DNA from: Corynebacterium occultum
GTDB taxonomy: Bacteria > Actinomycetota > Actinomycetes > Mycobacteriales > Mycobacteriaceae
Length of the DNA: 64,000 nucleotides
NCBI RefSeq assembly: GCF_009734425.1
Contig: NZ_CP046455.1
Location: forward strand, 1,984,001 to 2,048,000
Direction: 5' to 3'
The position numbers and the translations under genes were made by a program. A model generated the notes under the pieces. The model did not search any database, had not been told where the DNA came from, and saw only the letters and a program-made list of their open reading frames with translations. Position 1 is the first letter of the stretch, and each line of letters opens with the position of its first letter. Positions 45,949-56,588 of this stretch are shown piece after piece.

Positions 45949-47486
45949 GGAATTCCGGGTTTCCCATCATGAGTATCAGCATCCACCGGCTTCCCCCTGC
46001 CAGCCTCATCGGGTTGAGCGGCGCCATCCTGATCACCCTCGGTTCCTTCGGAGGTGGTGCGACCCGCAACCGAGGTGGGGTGCTGGAGCTCGCCGGTCTG
46101 GACTTCCTCTCCTATGGCCACGGGGCCGGTATCTCCAACACGGTCTTCTTCTTCGGTATGGTGCTGTTGGTCCTGGGCTGGGCATTATTGGGCCGCCAGA
46201 CTGTCTTCAGTGATCTGCGCATCGGCAAAGGTGGCCGTTTCCGGACGGTGCGCCGCAGCATGTGGTTGTGGGTGCTGCCTTTCATCGCAGCTGCCCCGAT
46301 GCTCTCCCGGGATGTCTACTCCTATCTGATGCAGGGGGCGATGGTCCGGGATGGTTTCGACCCTTATTCCCAGGGTGCGGCCGTCAACCCGGGGCCGATG
46401 CTGCTGGAGGTTTCCCATGACTGGCGGAACACGACGACCCCTTATGGTCCGCTGCATCTGTGGATTGGGGAGGTGGTCACCCGCATCGTCGGGGATAATG
46501 TCACCCTGGGGGTGATCCTCTACAAGCTGATCTCCCTGGCCGGTTTCGCTGCGATCGTCTGGTCCATTCCGTTGATTGCCCGGCACCTGGGTGGTAATCC
46601 CTCCACCGCGCTCTGGCTGGGTGTAGCCAACCCGGTGATGATCCTCCATCTGGTCGGTGGCATGCACAATGAGTCGATCATGGTGGGCATGGTCAGTGTG
46701 GGCCTGCTGCTGAGCCTGCGTCGGAAGTTCATCGCCGGTATCGCCCTGATTGCCGTGGCGGTCTCCCTCAAGGCAACCGCGGCCATCGCCCTGCCTTTTG
46801 TGGTGTGGATGATGGTCAATCACTTTGTCCCGGATGCCGGGGAGAAACTGCGACGTTTCGGGGTTTTCCTGCTCACCGGTTTCCTCGGGGCGCTGGAGAC
46901 CATCGTTGTGGTGGCCCTGGTGACCTGGGCCTCGGGTTCTTCCTGGGGTTGGCTGACGGAGATCTCCGGTAACTCCAAGGTGATCAACCCGCTGGCCTTC
47001 CCTTCGCTCTTCGCTGGCCTGATCAGTCCCTATTTCCGGTTGTTTGATGAGGATTTCTCCTATAACACCATCCTTGAGGTGCTGCGGAATCTCTCCCTGG
47101 TGCTGATGCTGGCTGGGCTGGTCATCAGCTGGTGGCTCTTCCGTCGCAGTGATAAGCATGCGGTGCAGGGAATCACCGCCGCCTATTCGGTGGCCTTCGT
47201 GTTCAACTCGGTGACCCTGCCCTGGTACTACGCCAGTGTGATCAGCCTGCTGGGCACTTACCGGCCCCCACTCTGGCTGTTGAAGTTCAGCAGTGCTGCT
47301 TCCATGGTCATTGCGCTGAGTTTCTCCGGCAGCGGTAACCACCAGCTCTATAACGTGCCGTGGATAGTCTGTCTGGTGGTGGCTTCCTGGGTGACTGTGG
47401 AGTTCATCTTCGCTGAGGTGAAGACTTCCCTGACCACCAGGGAGCCGGAGCAGTCGGAAACCGCCCTCGCCGACCCCCGGCCCTGA
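45945..47486 (+). CDS. mptA: Alpha-(1->6)-mannopyranosyltransferase of lipomannan synthesis
   Basis: A GT-C membrane glycosyltransferase that extends the lipomannan backbone from polyprenyl-phosphate mannose. About 13 hydrophobic helices are seen. The first outer loop carries SRDVYSYLMQGAMVRDG, the acidic motif of this family. The place right after the prenyl synthase and before the Rv2175c/pknL pair is that of Rv2174 mptA, which decides between MptA and MptB. GTG 45945 overlaps the idsA stop by four bases; ATG 45969 is an alternative, and neither has a strong ribosome site. Confidence 0.9.
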   Translation: MRNSGFPIMSISIHRLPPASLIGLSGAILITLGSFGGGATRNRGGVLELAGLDFLSYGHGAGISNTVFFFGMVLLVLGWALLGRQTVFSDLRIGKGGRFRTVRRSMWLWVLPFIAAAPMLSRDVYSYLMQGAMVRDGFDPYSQGAAVNPGPMLLEVSHDWRNTTTPYGPLHLWIGEVVTRIVGDNVTLGVILYKLISLAGFAAIVWSIPLIARHLGGNPSTALWLGVANPVMILHLVGGMHNESIMVGMVSVGLLLSLRRKFIAGIALIAVAVSLKATAAIALPFVVWMMVNHFVPDAGEKLRRFGVFLLTGFLGALETIVVVALVTWASGSSWGWLTEISGNSKVINPLAFPSLFAGLISPYFRLFDEDFSYNTILEVLRNLSLVLMLAGLVISWWLFRRSDKHAVQGITAAYSVAFVFNSVTLPWYYASVISLLGTYRPPLWLLKFSSAASMVIALSFSGSGNHQLYNVPWIVCLVVASWVTVEFIFAEVKTSLTTREPEQSETALADPRP

Positions 47487-47628
47487 TCCACCCTCAGCCC
47501 TCCTGAAATCAGCGGTGCACCCCTGGGGGCCACACCGACGGGAAGGCCCTGAGGGCATCGCCCGGCTCTTCGGGCTGGGGGAACTTAACCGCCGATGGCC
47601 TGCCCCACCAAGGGGTCTTGAGGTCAGA

Positions 47629-47687
47629 AACACCCTTGTGCTGTGCTCCGGAAAATGTCACTTTCCAGAGCACAGCACAAGGGTGTT
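47629..47687. terminator. Long perfect hairpin between convergent mptA and the Rv2175c-like gene
   Basis: A 20-bp perfect inverted repeat (47629-47648 with 47668-47687). Its loop holds an inner GGAAA/TTTCC pair. It most simply serves as a bidirectional terminator for the two convergent genes. 142 bp after mptA, 50 bp after the other. Confidence 0.75.
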
Positions 47688-47737
47688 GTCAGTGTGCCGG
47701 GTTGAGGTCACACTGAATTGAAGGGGACAGCGGCCTC

Positions 47738-48115
47738 TTAGACCCCCATGCCCTGGGCGCGGCGCACCACCTCCCGTGCCAGGTGTCCCTGCAGGCCGTC
47801 AATGGGCCGCCCCGGGAGGGTCTCATCCTCGGTGTAGAGGTAGCGCAGGATGTCCTCGGGGTCATAGCCACCATCGTGGAGCACGGTGATGGTGCCGGAG
47901 AGGAACTTGTTCACGGTGGTCTGACCGGGTTTCTTAATGAAGAAGGAGAGCGGGACGTGGCGCACACCATCGCGCACCACGGCCAGCAATTTACCTGCGT
48001 TGAGCAGGTCATTGACCCGGGTTACGGGGACGTCGAGCAACTCAGCGACCTCGGGGAGGTTCAGCAGCTTTTCATCAGCGGGCAGAATGTCGTGGGGAAC
48101 GGAGTGGAGATTCAC
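47738..48115 (-). CDS. Rv2175c-like DNA-binding protein, probable PknL substrate
   Basis: A 125-aa protein with a winged helix-turn-helix N-terminal half (LPEVAELLDVPVTRVNDLL) and the conserved C-terminal segments ITVLHDGGYDPEDILRYLY and AREVVRRAQGMG. These match Mtb Rv2175c, a DNA-binding protein phosphorylated by PknL. GTG 48115 lies seven bases after TAGATT (48123-48128), fitting a leaderless mRNA; the frame runs back to 48193 without support. Divergent from pknL. Confidence 0.9.
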   Translation of the reverse strand: MNLHSVPHDILPADEKLLNLPEVAELLDVPVTRVNDLLNAGKLLAVVRDGVRHVPLSFFIKKPGQTTVNKFLSGTITVLHDGGYDPEDILRYLYTEDETLPGRPIDGLQGHLAREVVRRAQGMGV

Positions 48116-48269
48116 ACCTTCTAATCTATCCCTTCCCTGCCCAGATAAAAACCACCCCGCTCTGGCGAGCACCGGGAAAACTGTTTTCCTCACCCTGCCG
48201 GGCCCTTCCTGCTGCCGTCACCCCGGTGTCAGATAACACTTGTTCCGGTCGATCCGTCATACTGTGGGC

Positions 48270-50504
48270 ATGGTTCAACTCAAGGTGGGAGACGTCCTCG
48301 ACAACCGCTACCGCATCGATCATCCGATCGCCCGGGGCGGCATGTCGACGGTCTACCGCTGCGTGGATCTGCGGTTGGGGCGGGCCGTCGCCACCAAGGT
48401 AATGGATCCCCGATATGTTGATGACCCGGTGTTCCGGCAGCGTTTCCGCCGTGAGGCCCGGGCCATGGCCCAACTCTCCCACCCGAATCTGGTCAATGTC
48501 TATGATTTCGGTTCCGATGGGGATCATCTCTTCCTGGTGATGGAACTGATCCGGGGAGGGACATTGCGGGAGCTGCTCGCCGAGCGTGGCCCGATGCCTC
48601 CCCATGCCGCCACCGCAGTGGTGCGCGCCATCCTCACCGGCCTTTCGGTCGCCCATGCCGCCGGGATGGTGCACCGTGACATCAAGCCCGACAATGTGCT
48701 GATCAATGATGACCATCAGGTCAAGCTGGCGGATTTCGGTCTGGTGCGTTCCACCACGCGCAGCAACAACACCACCGACCAGATCGTCGGCACCGTCTCC
48801 TACCTCTCCCCTGAGCAGGTTGAGGGCAGTGATATCGGGCCCGCCAGCGATGTCTACTCCACGGGCATCATGCTCTTTGAGCTGCTGACCGGCGCCACCC
48901 CCTTCCATGGTCCGACCGATCTGGCACATGCCTTCGCCCGTCTGCAGCAGGATGTGCCGGCCCCCAGTTCCCGGATCGAGGGGGTTCCGCAGCTATTCGA
49001 TGAGCTCGTCGGCACCGCCACCTCACGGGAGGCTTCGAACCGTTTCAATGATGCCGCGGAATTCCTCGCCGCGCTTGACGACGTCGCGGCCGAACTCTCC
49101 CTGCCCGCCTTCAAGGTCCCGGTGCCGCGCAATGCCGCCGCGCACCGCGCCGCAGCGGTCCCCACCGACACCACCGGCATCGTCGGTCCGCTGGAACCTA
49201 CCGGGGTCATCGACACCGTCGAACCCGGGAGCACCGCTCGCCGCCCCGAGGGTCCTCATGAAACCTCCGTGTTGCCGGTGGTTGCCCCGCAGCCGGATAC
49301 CGCGGTGGTCCCCACCCCGGAGCCACAACATCCTCCGCTGGGCCCGGTGGCCCCACCGAATCTGCCTGCCCAACGTGGCAGCACAGCGGTAGTGGCGGAA
49401 GACGAGGAAGAGGGGGAGAAAGCGGTGAGCAACCGCTCCCCGGTGAAGCTGATCGTCTGGCTGGTGGTGGTGGCGGTACTCACCGCCACTATCGCCGTCG
49501 GTGGCTGGTGGTTCGGCTCCGGCCGCTACGGTGAGATCCCCCAGGTACTCGGAATGGAGCAGGTCGCGGCTGTGGCCACCTTGGAGGAGGCCGGTTTCGA
49601 GACCGAAACCCGCCAGGTGTACCACGATGACATCGCCCCGGAACAGATCGCAGCCACCCAACCTGCACCCGGTGAAAGCCTGATCCGCGGGGATGTGGTG
49701 AGCGTGCTGGTCTCCAAGGGCAAACCCACCGTGCCCGGCATCCCCCAGGACCGGAGCGTGGAGTCGCTGCGCTCCCTGCTGCTGGAACGCACCCTGGAAC
49801 TGGAGATCGGGGAAGCCCTCTACTCTGATGACGTGGCCGAGGGTGGGGTGGTCAAGCTCTCCCCCGCCCCTGGTGAGGCAGTGTCCACCGGCTCCACCAT
49901 CACCGCCAACCTCAGCCAAGGCCCGGCACCTGTCAGCATCCCCAAGGTGGTGGGGTTATCCGCTGAGGAGGCCCGGGACGCCCTGGAACAGGCCGGGCTC
50001 AGTGTGGCTGAGATCAGTGAACACTTCGATGAGGAAGAGTCGGCCGGCACCGCCACCGGTAGTCAACCCCCCGCCGGGGAGAGCGTCACCCGCGGTACCC
50101 CGGTGACCTTGTACGTCTCCAACTCCATTGTGGTGCCCGATATCCTCGGGCTCAGCCGCAGCGAGGCGGAGAAGAAACTTCAGGAAGCCGGTCTGAGCAT
50201 CAGCGCCGCCGAGACCGATGCCGATGAAACCGCCGACGGTGCCGATGAGATCGTTGCCGTGACCCCTGCCAAAGGCGAGTTCGTGGACCCGGCGAACCCG
50301 AGTGTGAGCATCACCCTGCCCGGCAAGGTGAAGGTTCCCAGCGTCCGCGGCAAGAAGGTCGGGGAGGCCCGGGAAATCCTGGAGGAGGCCGGTTTCGGGG
50401 TTTCCACCGGGGACGATGAGGATGAGCGGGTCTATAGCCAGGATCCCGGGGCAAAAAAGACCGCCGAGGCAGGCGCCACGGTCACCCTGAAGGCGATTGG
50501 CTGA
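48270..50504 (+). CDS. pknL: Ser/Thr protein kinase PknL with five PASTA repeats
   Basis: A membrane Hanks-type kinase. The kinase domain (about 10-270) has the glycine loop ARGGMSTVY, the lysine in VATKVMD, HRDIKPDNVL, DFGLVR and the activation segment with GTVSYLSPEQ. A disordered linker (290-385), one transmembrane helix (about 393-414) and five extracytoplasmic PASTA units (starting IPQVLG, VPGIPQ, IPKVVG, VPDILG, VPSVRG) follow; 744 aa. Mtb PknL lacks PASTA units, so sensing differs. ATG 48270 sits six bases after CATACT with no Shine-Dalgarno sequence, suggesting leaderless translation. Confidence 0.95.
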   Translation: MVQLKVGDVLDNRYRIDHPIARGGMSTVYRCVDLRLGRAVATKVMDPRYVDDPVFRQRFRREARAMAQLSHPNLVNVYDFGSDGDHLFLVMELIRGGTLRELLAERGPMPPHAATAVVRAILTGLSVAHAAGMVHRDIKPDNVLINDDHQVKLADFGLVRSTTRSNNTTDQIVGTVSYLSPEQVEGSDIGPASDVYSTGIMLFELLTGATPFHGPTDLAHAFARLQQDVPAPSSRIEGVPQLFDELVGTATSREASNRFNDAAEFLAALDDVAAELSLPAFKVPVPRNAAAHRAAAVPTDTTGIVGPLEPTGVIDTVEPGSTARRPEGPHETSVLPVVAPQPDTAVVPTPEPQHPPLGPVAPPNLPAQRGSTAVVAEDEEEGEKAVSNRSPVKLIVWLVVVAVLTATIAVGGWWFGSGRYGEIPQVLGMEQVAAVATLEEAGFETETRQVYHDDIAPEQIAATQPAPGESLIRGDVVSVLVSKGKPTVPGIPQDRSVESLRSLLLERTLELEIGEALYSDDVAEGGVVKLSPAPGEAVSTGSTITANLSQGPAPVSIPKVVGLSAEEARDALEQAGLSVAEISEHFDEEESAGTATGSQPPAGESVTRGTPVTLYVSNSIVVPDILGLSRSEAEKKLQEAGLSISAAETDADETADGADEIVAVTPAKGEFVDPANPSVSITLPGKVKVPSVRGKKVGEAREILEEAGFGVSTGDDEDERVYSQDPGAKKTAEAGATVTLKAIG

Positions 50505-50770
50505 GCTGACCCCTCAAGGGGGAAACCTGGTTCAGTGTCCTTAAGGGTGCCTGGTTTAACTGTTTAAGGAAAAACCCTGGGCCGGTGAGCGGCTTTCCCC
50601 ATGGCAACCACAGGACTTGCTCCACGGCACCCCCCCCGGGAATCCTGCACATAGGTGCAGAAAATCCCCTGACCCAGACTCACCTTGGTGGGAGGGAGCA
50701 TGGGGCAGGGGGTTGGATGGGCTCCGGGGGTCTACTGATCCGGGCCGCAGAAGATTTCTCTTCCCGGGTC

Positions 50771-52225
<1,455 letters not shown>

Positions 52226-52735
52226 TTATCGACGGGCGCGGCTACCGCGGTGCAGGGGCATGGCATCCATGCAGGCCCGGAACTTGTCGAGGTTATGGCG
52301 GGCATCGACCAGAGCATCATGCACCCCGGCCGGGGCGAGCGGGAGCTTCGGTTTTCCGGCCATCTCCCAGTACTGCTTGAGCTCCCGGGTAAACCGGGGC
52401 AGGGCCTTGGGCATCTCAGTCATGTCGCCGAAAAGCTGAGCCAACACCACATGGTCATAGGCACCCACCCAGGCCCAGAGCTCGGGGCGGGTGTTGGCGG
52501 AGGTGAGGAAGGCCAGCACCTCACGGCGGATGGCATCCCGGGATTTCCACACCTTGTCCGCCGGGCTGGGCAGCTGGTTGAGAACATTTTCCCGTACCCA
52601 GGGGCCGGCCTTGGTGGCATCGAAATCGGTGGAAACGGCATAGTATTCGCGGCCGTCCTCGGCGACGATACCGATGGACACCAGCTCGATGGTCCTGCCG
52701 TCTTCAATGAACTCGGTGTCGTAGAAATAACGCAC
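52226..52735 (-). CDS. 3'-5' exoribonuclease of the RNase AS (Rv2179c) family
   Basis: A DEDD-family exonuclease; Mtb Rv2179c prefers poly(A) RNA. The first motif is FYDTEFIEDGRTIEL (Asp6/Glu8), WVGAYDHVVL near 85 carries the second aspartate, and HDALVDARHNL near 145 has the final His/Asp. GTG 52735 begins RYFYDTEF, as in the mycobacterial protein; an ATG at 52759-52762 with GGGGGA just before it is a reasonable alternative. 169 aa from the GTG. It lies 60 bp before aroG on the same strand. Confidence 0.9.
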   Translation of the reverse strand: MRYFYDTEFIEDGRTIELVSIGIVAEDGREYYAVSTDFDATKAGPWVRENVLNQLPSPADKVWKSRDAIRREVLAFLTSANTRPELWAWVGAYDHVVLAQLFGDMTEMPKALPRFTRELKQYWEMAGKPKLPLAPAGVHDALVDARHNLDKFRACMDAMPLHRGSRARR

Positions 52736-52895
52736 GGCGGCGTCTTGTCCTTCCAGCATCATTTCCCCCGGTATTCACCTGGCACAGGTGCTGCGGGCTA
52801 ACATTTTCAGCCTAGTCTCCGCCCCGACGCAGCCTGTCGCCGGGGTCCCAGGGATTCCAGGGGAGGCGCGGGCGTCGCAAAGCGAAAGCTGGACA

Positions 52896-53087
52896 CTAGG
52901 AGCTGCGGGACTCCGCATCCTCGGGGTGGCTCTCACTGCGCTTGAGGGGGAGGAAGAAGATGGCGGCGACGGCGAGCACGATGAAGGGGGCGATCGCTTC
53001 CCGGTGAAAATCGAAGGCCGCGATGAAGACGTAGCCGACCACCAGCAGACAGACGGCCAGAAGTTTCAGAAGACTTTTCCGATCCAC
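52896..53087 (-). CDS. Small two-helix membrane protein
   Basis: A 63-aa protein (GTG start) with two hydrophobic helices (about 7-26 and 31-47) and a charged C-terminus. It starts 80 bp after the acyltransferase stop and is followed by the RNase gene on the same strand. Size and location match the membrane-protein slot after Rv2179c in mycobacteria, but the sequence is not recognised. Confidence 0.65.
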   Translation of the reverse strand: MDRKSLLKLLAVCLLVVGYVFIAAFDFHREAIAPFIVLAVAAIFFLPLKRSESHPEDAESRSS

Positions 53088-53167
53088 AGCTCAGGACCCC
53101 CTATTTTCGGTTGATTATTTACGCAGGGACACTCTACTCCCCCGCCGGCAGCACACCCTAAACCCAG

Positions 53168-54355
53168 TCACCGCCGCCGGGAGGCCCCGGCCCCTTCCCG
53201 CAGCTGCACAGCCTGACCCTGCGCCGCCCGGGAACTGCGGTCCGCACCCCGGCTGGCAGGGATGAGACGGTCGATCCGTGGCGGGGTCAGGGTCCACTTG
53301 AGCACCGGAACCTTCATCATCAGCCAGAACAGGATCGCACCGATCGCGGAGATCGCCATGGCCACCACCATCCAGGTGCTGGTTCGGCTCCAGACATCCT
53401 CCGCACCCAGCTGGATCTGCCAGTCCTCGGCCCGGACGTTGTAGTGGTACAGCACGGTCAGGGCAATGGGGTGCCCCAGGTAGATCGGCAGGGTGTTACG
53501 TCCCAGTGACTGCAGCACCGGGGAGACCACCGGCACCTTGGCCAGCAGCACCGCCCCGATGATCGCGGCGGGCAGCATCAGCAGATGCACCGTCATGTTG
53601 ATGATCATCTGCATTTCCTGGGTGCCGAAACTTCCTCCCAGGGGCAGCAGCAGCCGCTCCGCGAAGGGAGTGTGCAGCGCCACCGCCAGGGTGGATACCC
53701 CGAAACCGGTGACATAGAAAACTGCCCCAAAGACGATCCGCCGTGGCTCCAGGGCGGTGGCCGCGAACTCGTTGATCATGGAACGCAGGCGGGCACCCAG
53801 GATGAACATCGGCAGATACATCACCGCCTTGCCTATCATGTGCCATTCCGAGTTCAGGGGGAGCAGCAGCAGTGGCACAAAGGCCACCGCGATACCTGCC
53901 CAGTGCGAGAACTTACGGGTGGACCAGAGGATCAGGCTGAACACCGTCAGGGCGAAAAGGAACCAGGCCATGTTCCGGGCCTCCACCAGGTGCCGGACAT
54001 AGGTCCAGGGTCCCGGCATGGGGGTTTCATGGAAGATGTTGTACTCGCGGAACTTGGTCCACAGTTCAATCGGCACCCAGATCACATAGGGCACCAGGAA
54101 AAACCACAGCCGGCGGGTGAAGAGTTCGGCGAAGCTGTACTTCAGGATCTTCACCGAGAAGAAACCGCTGACCAGGAAAAAGAGCGGCATCCGCAGCGGG
54201 TCCAAGACGTGGTTGATCTCCGCAGCCAGGCTTTCCATGCCCTGCGGCACGGCGAGGCTGACATGCAGCAGCACCACGCCAATGATGGAGACACCCTTGG
54301 CAACGTCCGGCCAGGCCAGACGTTCTTTAACTGGGGCCGCGCCAGCTGTGGGCAT
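53168..54355 (-). CDS. Acyltransferase family 3 membrane protein
   Basis: A 395-aa integral membrane O-acyltransferase of the OafA/Acyltransf_3 type. The N-terminal motif RLAWPDVAKGVSIIGVVLLHV carries the conserved aspartate and histidine, and PLRMPLFFLVSGFF is the second family block. About ten helices, then a basic tail. ATG 54355 is preceded by AGGAG at four bases. The acyl acceptor is probably a cell-surface glycan or lipid; nothing in the sequence says which. Confidence 0.88.
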   Translation of the reverse strand: MPTAGAAPVKERLAWPDVAKGVSIIGVVLLHVSLAVPQGMESLAAEINHVLDPLRMPLFFLVSGFFSVKILKYSFAELFTRRLWFFLVPYVIWVPIELWTKFREYNIFHETPMPGPWTYVRHLVEARNMAWFLFALTVFSLILWSTRKFSHWAGIAVAFVPLLLLPLNSEWHMIGKAVMYLPMFILGARLRSMINEFAATALEPRRIVFGAVFYVTGFGVSTLAVALHTPFAERLLLPLGGSFGTQEMQMIINMTVHLLMLPAAIIGAVLLAKVPVVSPVLQSLGRNTLPIYLGHPIALTVLYHYNVRAEDWQIQLGAEDVWSRTSTWMVVAMAISAIGAILFWLMMKVPVLKWTLTPPRIDRLIPASRGADRSSRAAQGQAVQLREGAGASRRR

Positions 54356-54697
54356 GTGTCTCCTAAAGTTAAATCTCAGGCCCACCAGCTACAGCTGACT
54401 TAATGGAACCTGCTCTCCTGACCACCGCGGAGTATTTCCCTGATGCGGGTTCCAAAAACTTCATGGGGAGAGCTCAAACATCTACTTGCTCCGTTTATCT
54501 TAACCCGAGGGTCAACCTTTACTTAAAACTCAGCCCCTGAACCTGAGGTCACCCAGTTGATGGAGGAAACGGAGGAATCAGATCTTTCACCAGAGCTGGC
54601 CTTGAGCACTCAGGAAGGTTCTCCTCCCCCAGACCCCGCTTGACGACGTCCCGCAGGGGCACCGGATCCCGCTTCCCCGCTGCCCCGGAAAACACTG
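54356..54697. other. Intergenic region upstream of the acyltransferase gene
   Basis: About 340 bp between the acyltransferase start and the plsC terminator. A TTGACC (about 54512-54517, minus strand) followed by AT-rich TTAAGATAAA could be a promoter for the acyltransferase gene. No protein-coding frame with a ribosome site is seen. Confidence 0.4.
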
Positions 54698-54731
54698 CGC
54701 CGCCAAAGCCCTGGACAGGGCTTTGGCGGCG
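54698..54731 (-). terminator. Terminator after plsC
   Basis: A 16-bp perfect stem (54698-54713 with 54716-54731), 30 bp beyond the plsC stop. Confidence 0.85.
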
Positions 54732-54760
54732 TGAGCTTGGACGGTGCAGTGCAAAGGTGC

Positions 54761-55495
54761 CTAACGCGGTTCCGTCCCCGCGGGGTAACCCTTACCCGCC
54801 TCCAGCGACTTCTTGACCTCAGAGGCATAGACATCCACGTACTCAGCGCCCACCAGATCCTTCAGAACCTGCATGATGTGGTCGGTGAGGGCCCGGGGTG
54901 CCTGGCGGTCATCCGGCTCCAGACCCTGGGAGCGGACATAAGCCACCGGGTCAATGAGTTCCCCGACCTTCATCCGGACCTTCCGGGGACGCGGCACCCA
55001 GGTTCCGATGGGGTTGGCATCCCGGGAACCGATCATGCCCACCGGCACAATCTTCACGCCCGTGGCCAAGGCCACCCGGGCGGCTCCGGTGCGACCCCGG
55101 TAAACCCGGCCGTCCGGGGAGCGGGTGCCCTCCGGGTAGATACCGAGCATGCCGCCCTCACCCAGGACCTTCTTGCCGGCAGCCATCAGGGACTCACCGG
55201 CGTTATCCGCATCCCGGTCGATCGGGATCTGGTTGACCGCCTTGAAGAACCACCGCTGGATGGCGCCGACCACACCCGGCGCGGTGAAGTACTCCTTTTT
55301 CGCCGGGAAGACCATCTGCCGGGGGCACATCAACGGAAAGTAGAAGGAATCCATCACCGACTGGTGGGAGGATGCCATGATGATCGGCCCCTCGGTGGGG
55401 ATACGCTCCACCCCCTCGAGCTCCGGACGGTTCCAGACACGCAGAAAGGGGCCGATCAGCACGTGCTTGAAGATCGAGTACCACTTGTTGTGCAT
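54761..55495 (-). CDS. plsC: 1-acyl-glycerol-3-phosphate acyltransferase (PlsC family)
   Basis: Adds an acyl chain to lysophosphatidic acid or a related lysolipid. The catalytic HX4D is in SSHQSVMDSFYF near residue 44, and the substrate motif is YPEGTRSPDGRVYRG near 120. VPVGMIGSRD is the fourth block. 244 aa is normal. It follows glk (42 bp) in the order glk-plsC, close to pimB', so a role in PIM or phospholipid synthesis is reasonable. Confidence 0.93.
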   Translation of the reverse strand: MHNKWYSIFKHVLIGPFLRVWNRPELEGVERIPTEGPIIMASSHQSVMDSFYFPLMCPRQMVFPAKKEYFTAPGVVGAIQRWFFKAVNQIPIDRDADNAGESLMAAGKKVLGEGGMLGIYPEGTRSPDGRVYRGRTGAARVALATGVKIVPVGMIGSRDANPIGTWVPRPRKVRMKVGELIDPVAYVRSQGLEPDDRQAPRALTDHIMQVLKDLVGAEYVDVYASEVKKSLEAGKGYPAGTEPR

Positions 55496-55537
55496 GTCTT
55501 GATTCCTTTGCTCAGGGGGTCTGCGTTCAGGGCTGGA

Positions 55538-56503
55538 CTAGGCGACGGCCACGCTCCGGGCCAGATCAGCTACGCCGATCATACCTGCGTCACCCCCGAG
55601 TTCAGCGCTGACCACACGGGGCAGGGGGCGGTATCCTGCCCCCACGATCCGCCCCGCGAAGCGCTCGGTGGCCTCATTGAGGAAGAATTCAGCGTCCCGG
55701 GAGACACCACCACCGATCAGGATCAGCTCCGGGTCGAGGACGTCCGCCACAATTGCCAGGGCCTCCCCCAACCAGTGGATGAAGGATTCGACCGCCGCCA
55801 CGGCCACCGGCTCGCCCTGCTGGGCGGCAGCGAAGACATGTTCCCCGTTGACGGAATCCGGGTGGGCCCTCAGCCTGCGGGTGAGCTCACTCTCAGGGTG
55901 TTTCGCCGAAGCCAGCTCCTCCAGGGCAGAGGTGACCAGGGCGGTGCCGGAACAGTAGCGTTCCAGGCATCCCCGCTTGCCGCAGGAACAGGGGCGGCCA
56001 CCGGGGACCACCGGGAGATGACCGAACTCCGGTGCGGTGCCATAAGCACCCCGGTAGATCTCACCGTTATTCATCAGGGTGGCCCCGATGCCGGTGCCGA
56101 TCGCCAGCAGCACCCAATTATCGACGTCCCGGGCTGCACCATAGCGATACTCACCCCAGGCTGCGGAGTTGGCGTCATGCTCCAGCCGGACCGGCAGGTC
56201 GAGCAGGCCGGTGATGATGCGACGTACCGGAGCCCCCCGCCAGGGCAGGTGGGGGGCGAAACGGACGATCTCACACTCCGGGTCCAGGAAACCAGCCACC
56301 GACAGGCCCACCGCCTGAATCGGATGCTCACGGCGCAGCTGGGTGACCAGATCGGCGATGCCGAGTTCCAGTTCCTCGACGGTCCGTGGGGTGGGCATCG
56401 AACGGGAGTCGATGATCTCCCCGGCCTCGCTCACGACACCGGCCCGGAGGTTGGTGCCTCCGATGTCTAGGCCAACCGTGTGTTCGGTCGGGAACAAGGA
56501 CAT
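55538..56503 (-). CDS. glk: Glucokinase (ROK family)
   Basis: Phosphorylates glucose using ATP or polyphosphate depending on the member. The phosphate-binding motif is GLDIGGTNLRAGVV (residues 11-24), the catalytic aspartate is in EHDANSAAWGE, and the ROK zinc site is CSCGKRGCLERYCSG near 175. No N-terminal helix-turn-helix, so an enzyme rather than a repressor. 321 aa matches corynebacterial Glk. It lies between pimB' and plsC on the same strand. Confidence 0.93.
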   Translation of the reverse strand: MSLFPTEHTVGLDIGGTNLRAGVVSEAGEIIDSRSMPTPRTVEELELGIADLVTQLRREHPIQAVGLSVAGFLDPECEIVRFAPHLPWRGAPVRRIITGLLDLPVRLEHDANSAAWGEYRYGAARDVDNWVLLAIGTGIGATLMNNGEIYRGAYGTAPEFGHLPVVPGGRPCSCGKRGCLERYCSGTALVTSALEELASAKHPESELTRRLRAHPDSVNGEHVFAAAQQGEPVAVAAVESFIHWLGEALAIVADVLDPELILIGGGVSRDAEFFLNEATERFAGRIVGAGYRPLPRVVSAELGGDAGMIGVADLARSVAVA

Positions 56504-56588
56504 ACCGCCGCCTTAGCTCAGAAATCGGACAAAAACATCAAAGATTACCAAGCAAGTATAACGGGGGCCGGAAAGGGAACCACATTAG

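Noticed and set aside
50645..50660. CTGCAC-ATAG-GTGCAG hairpin between pknL and aroG
   Set aside because: A 6-bp stem 110 bp past the aroG stop with no T run; too weak to call.
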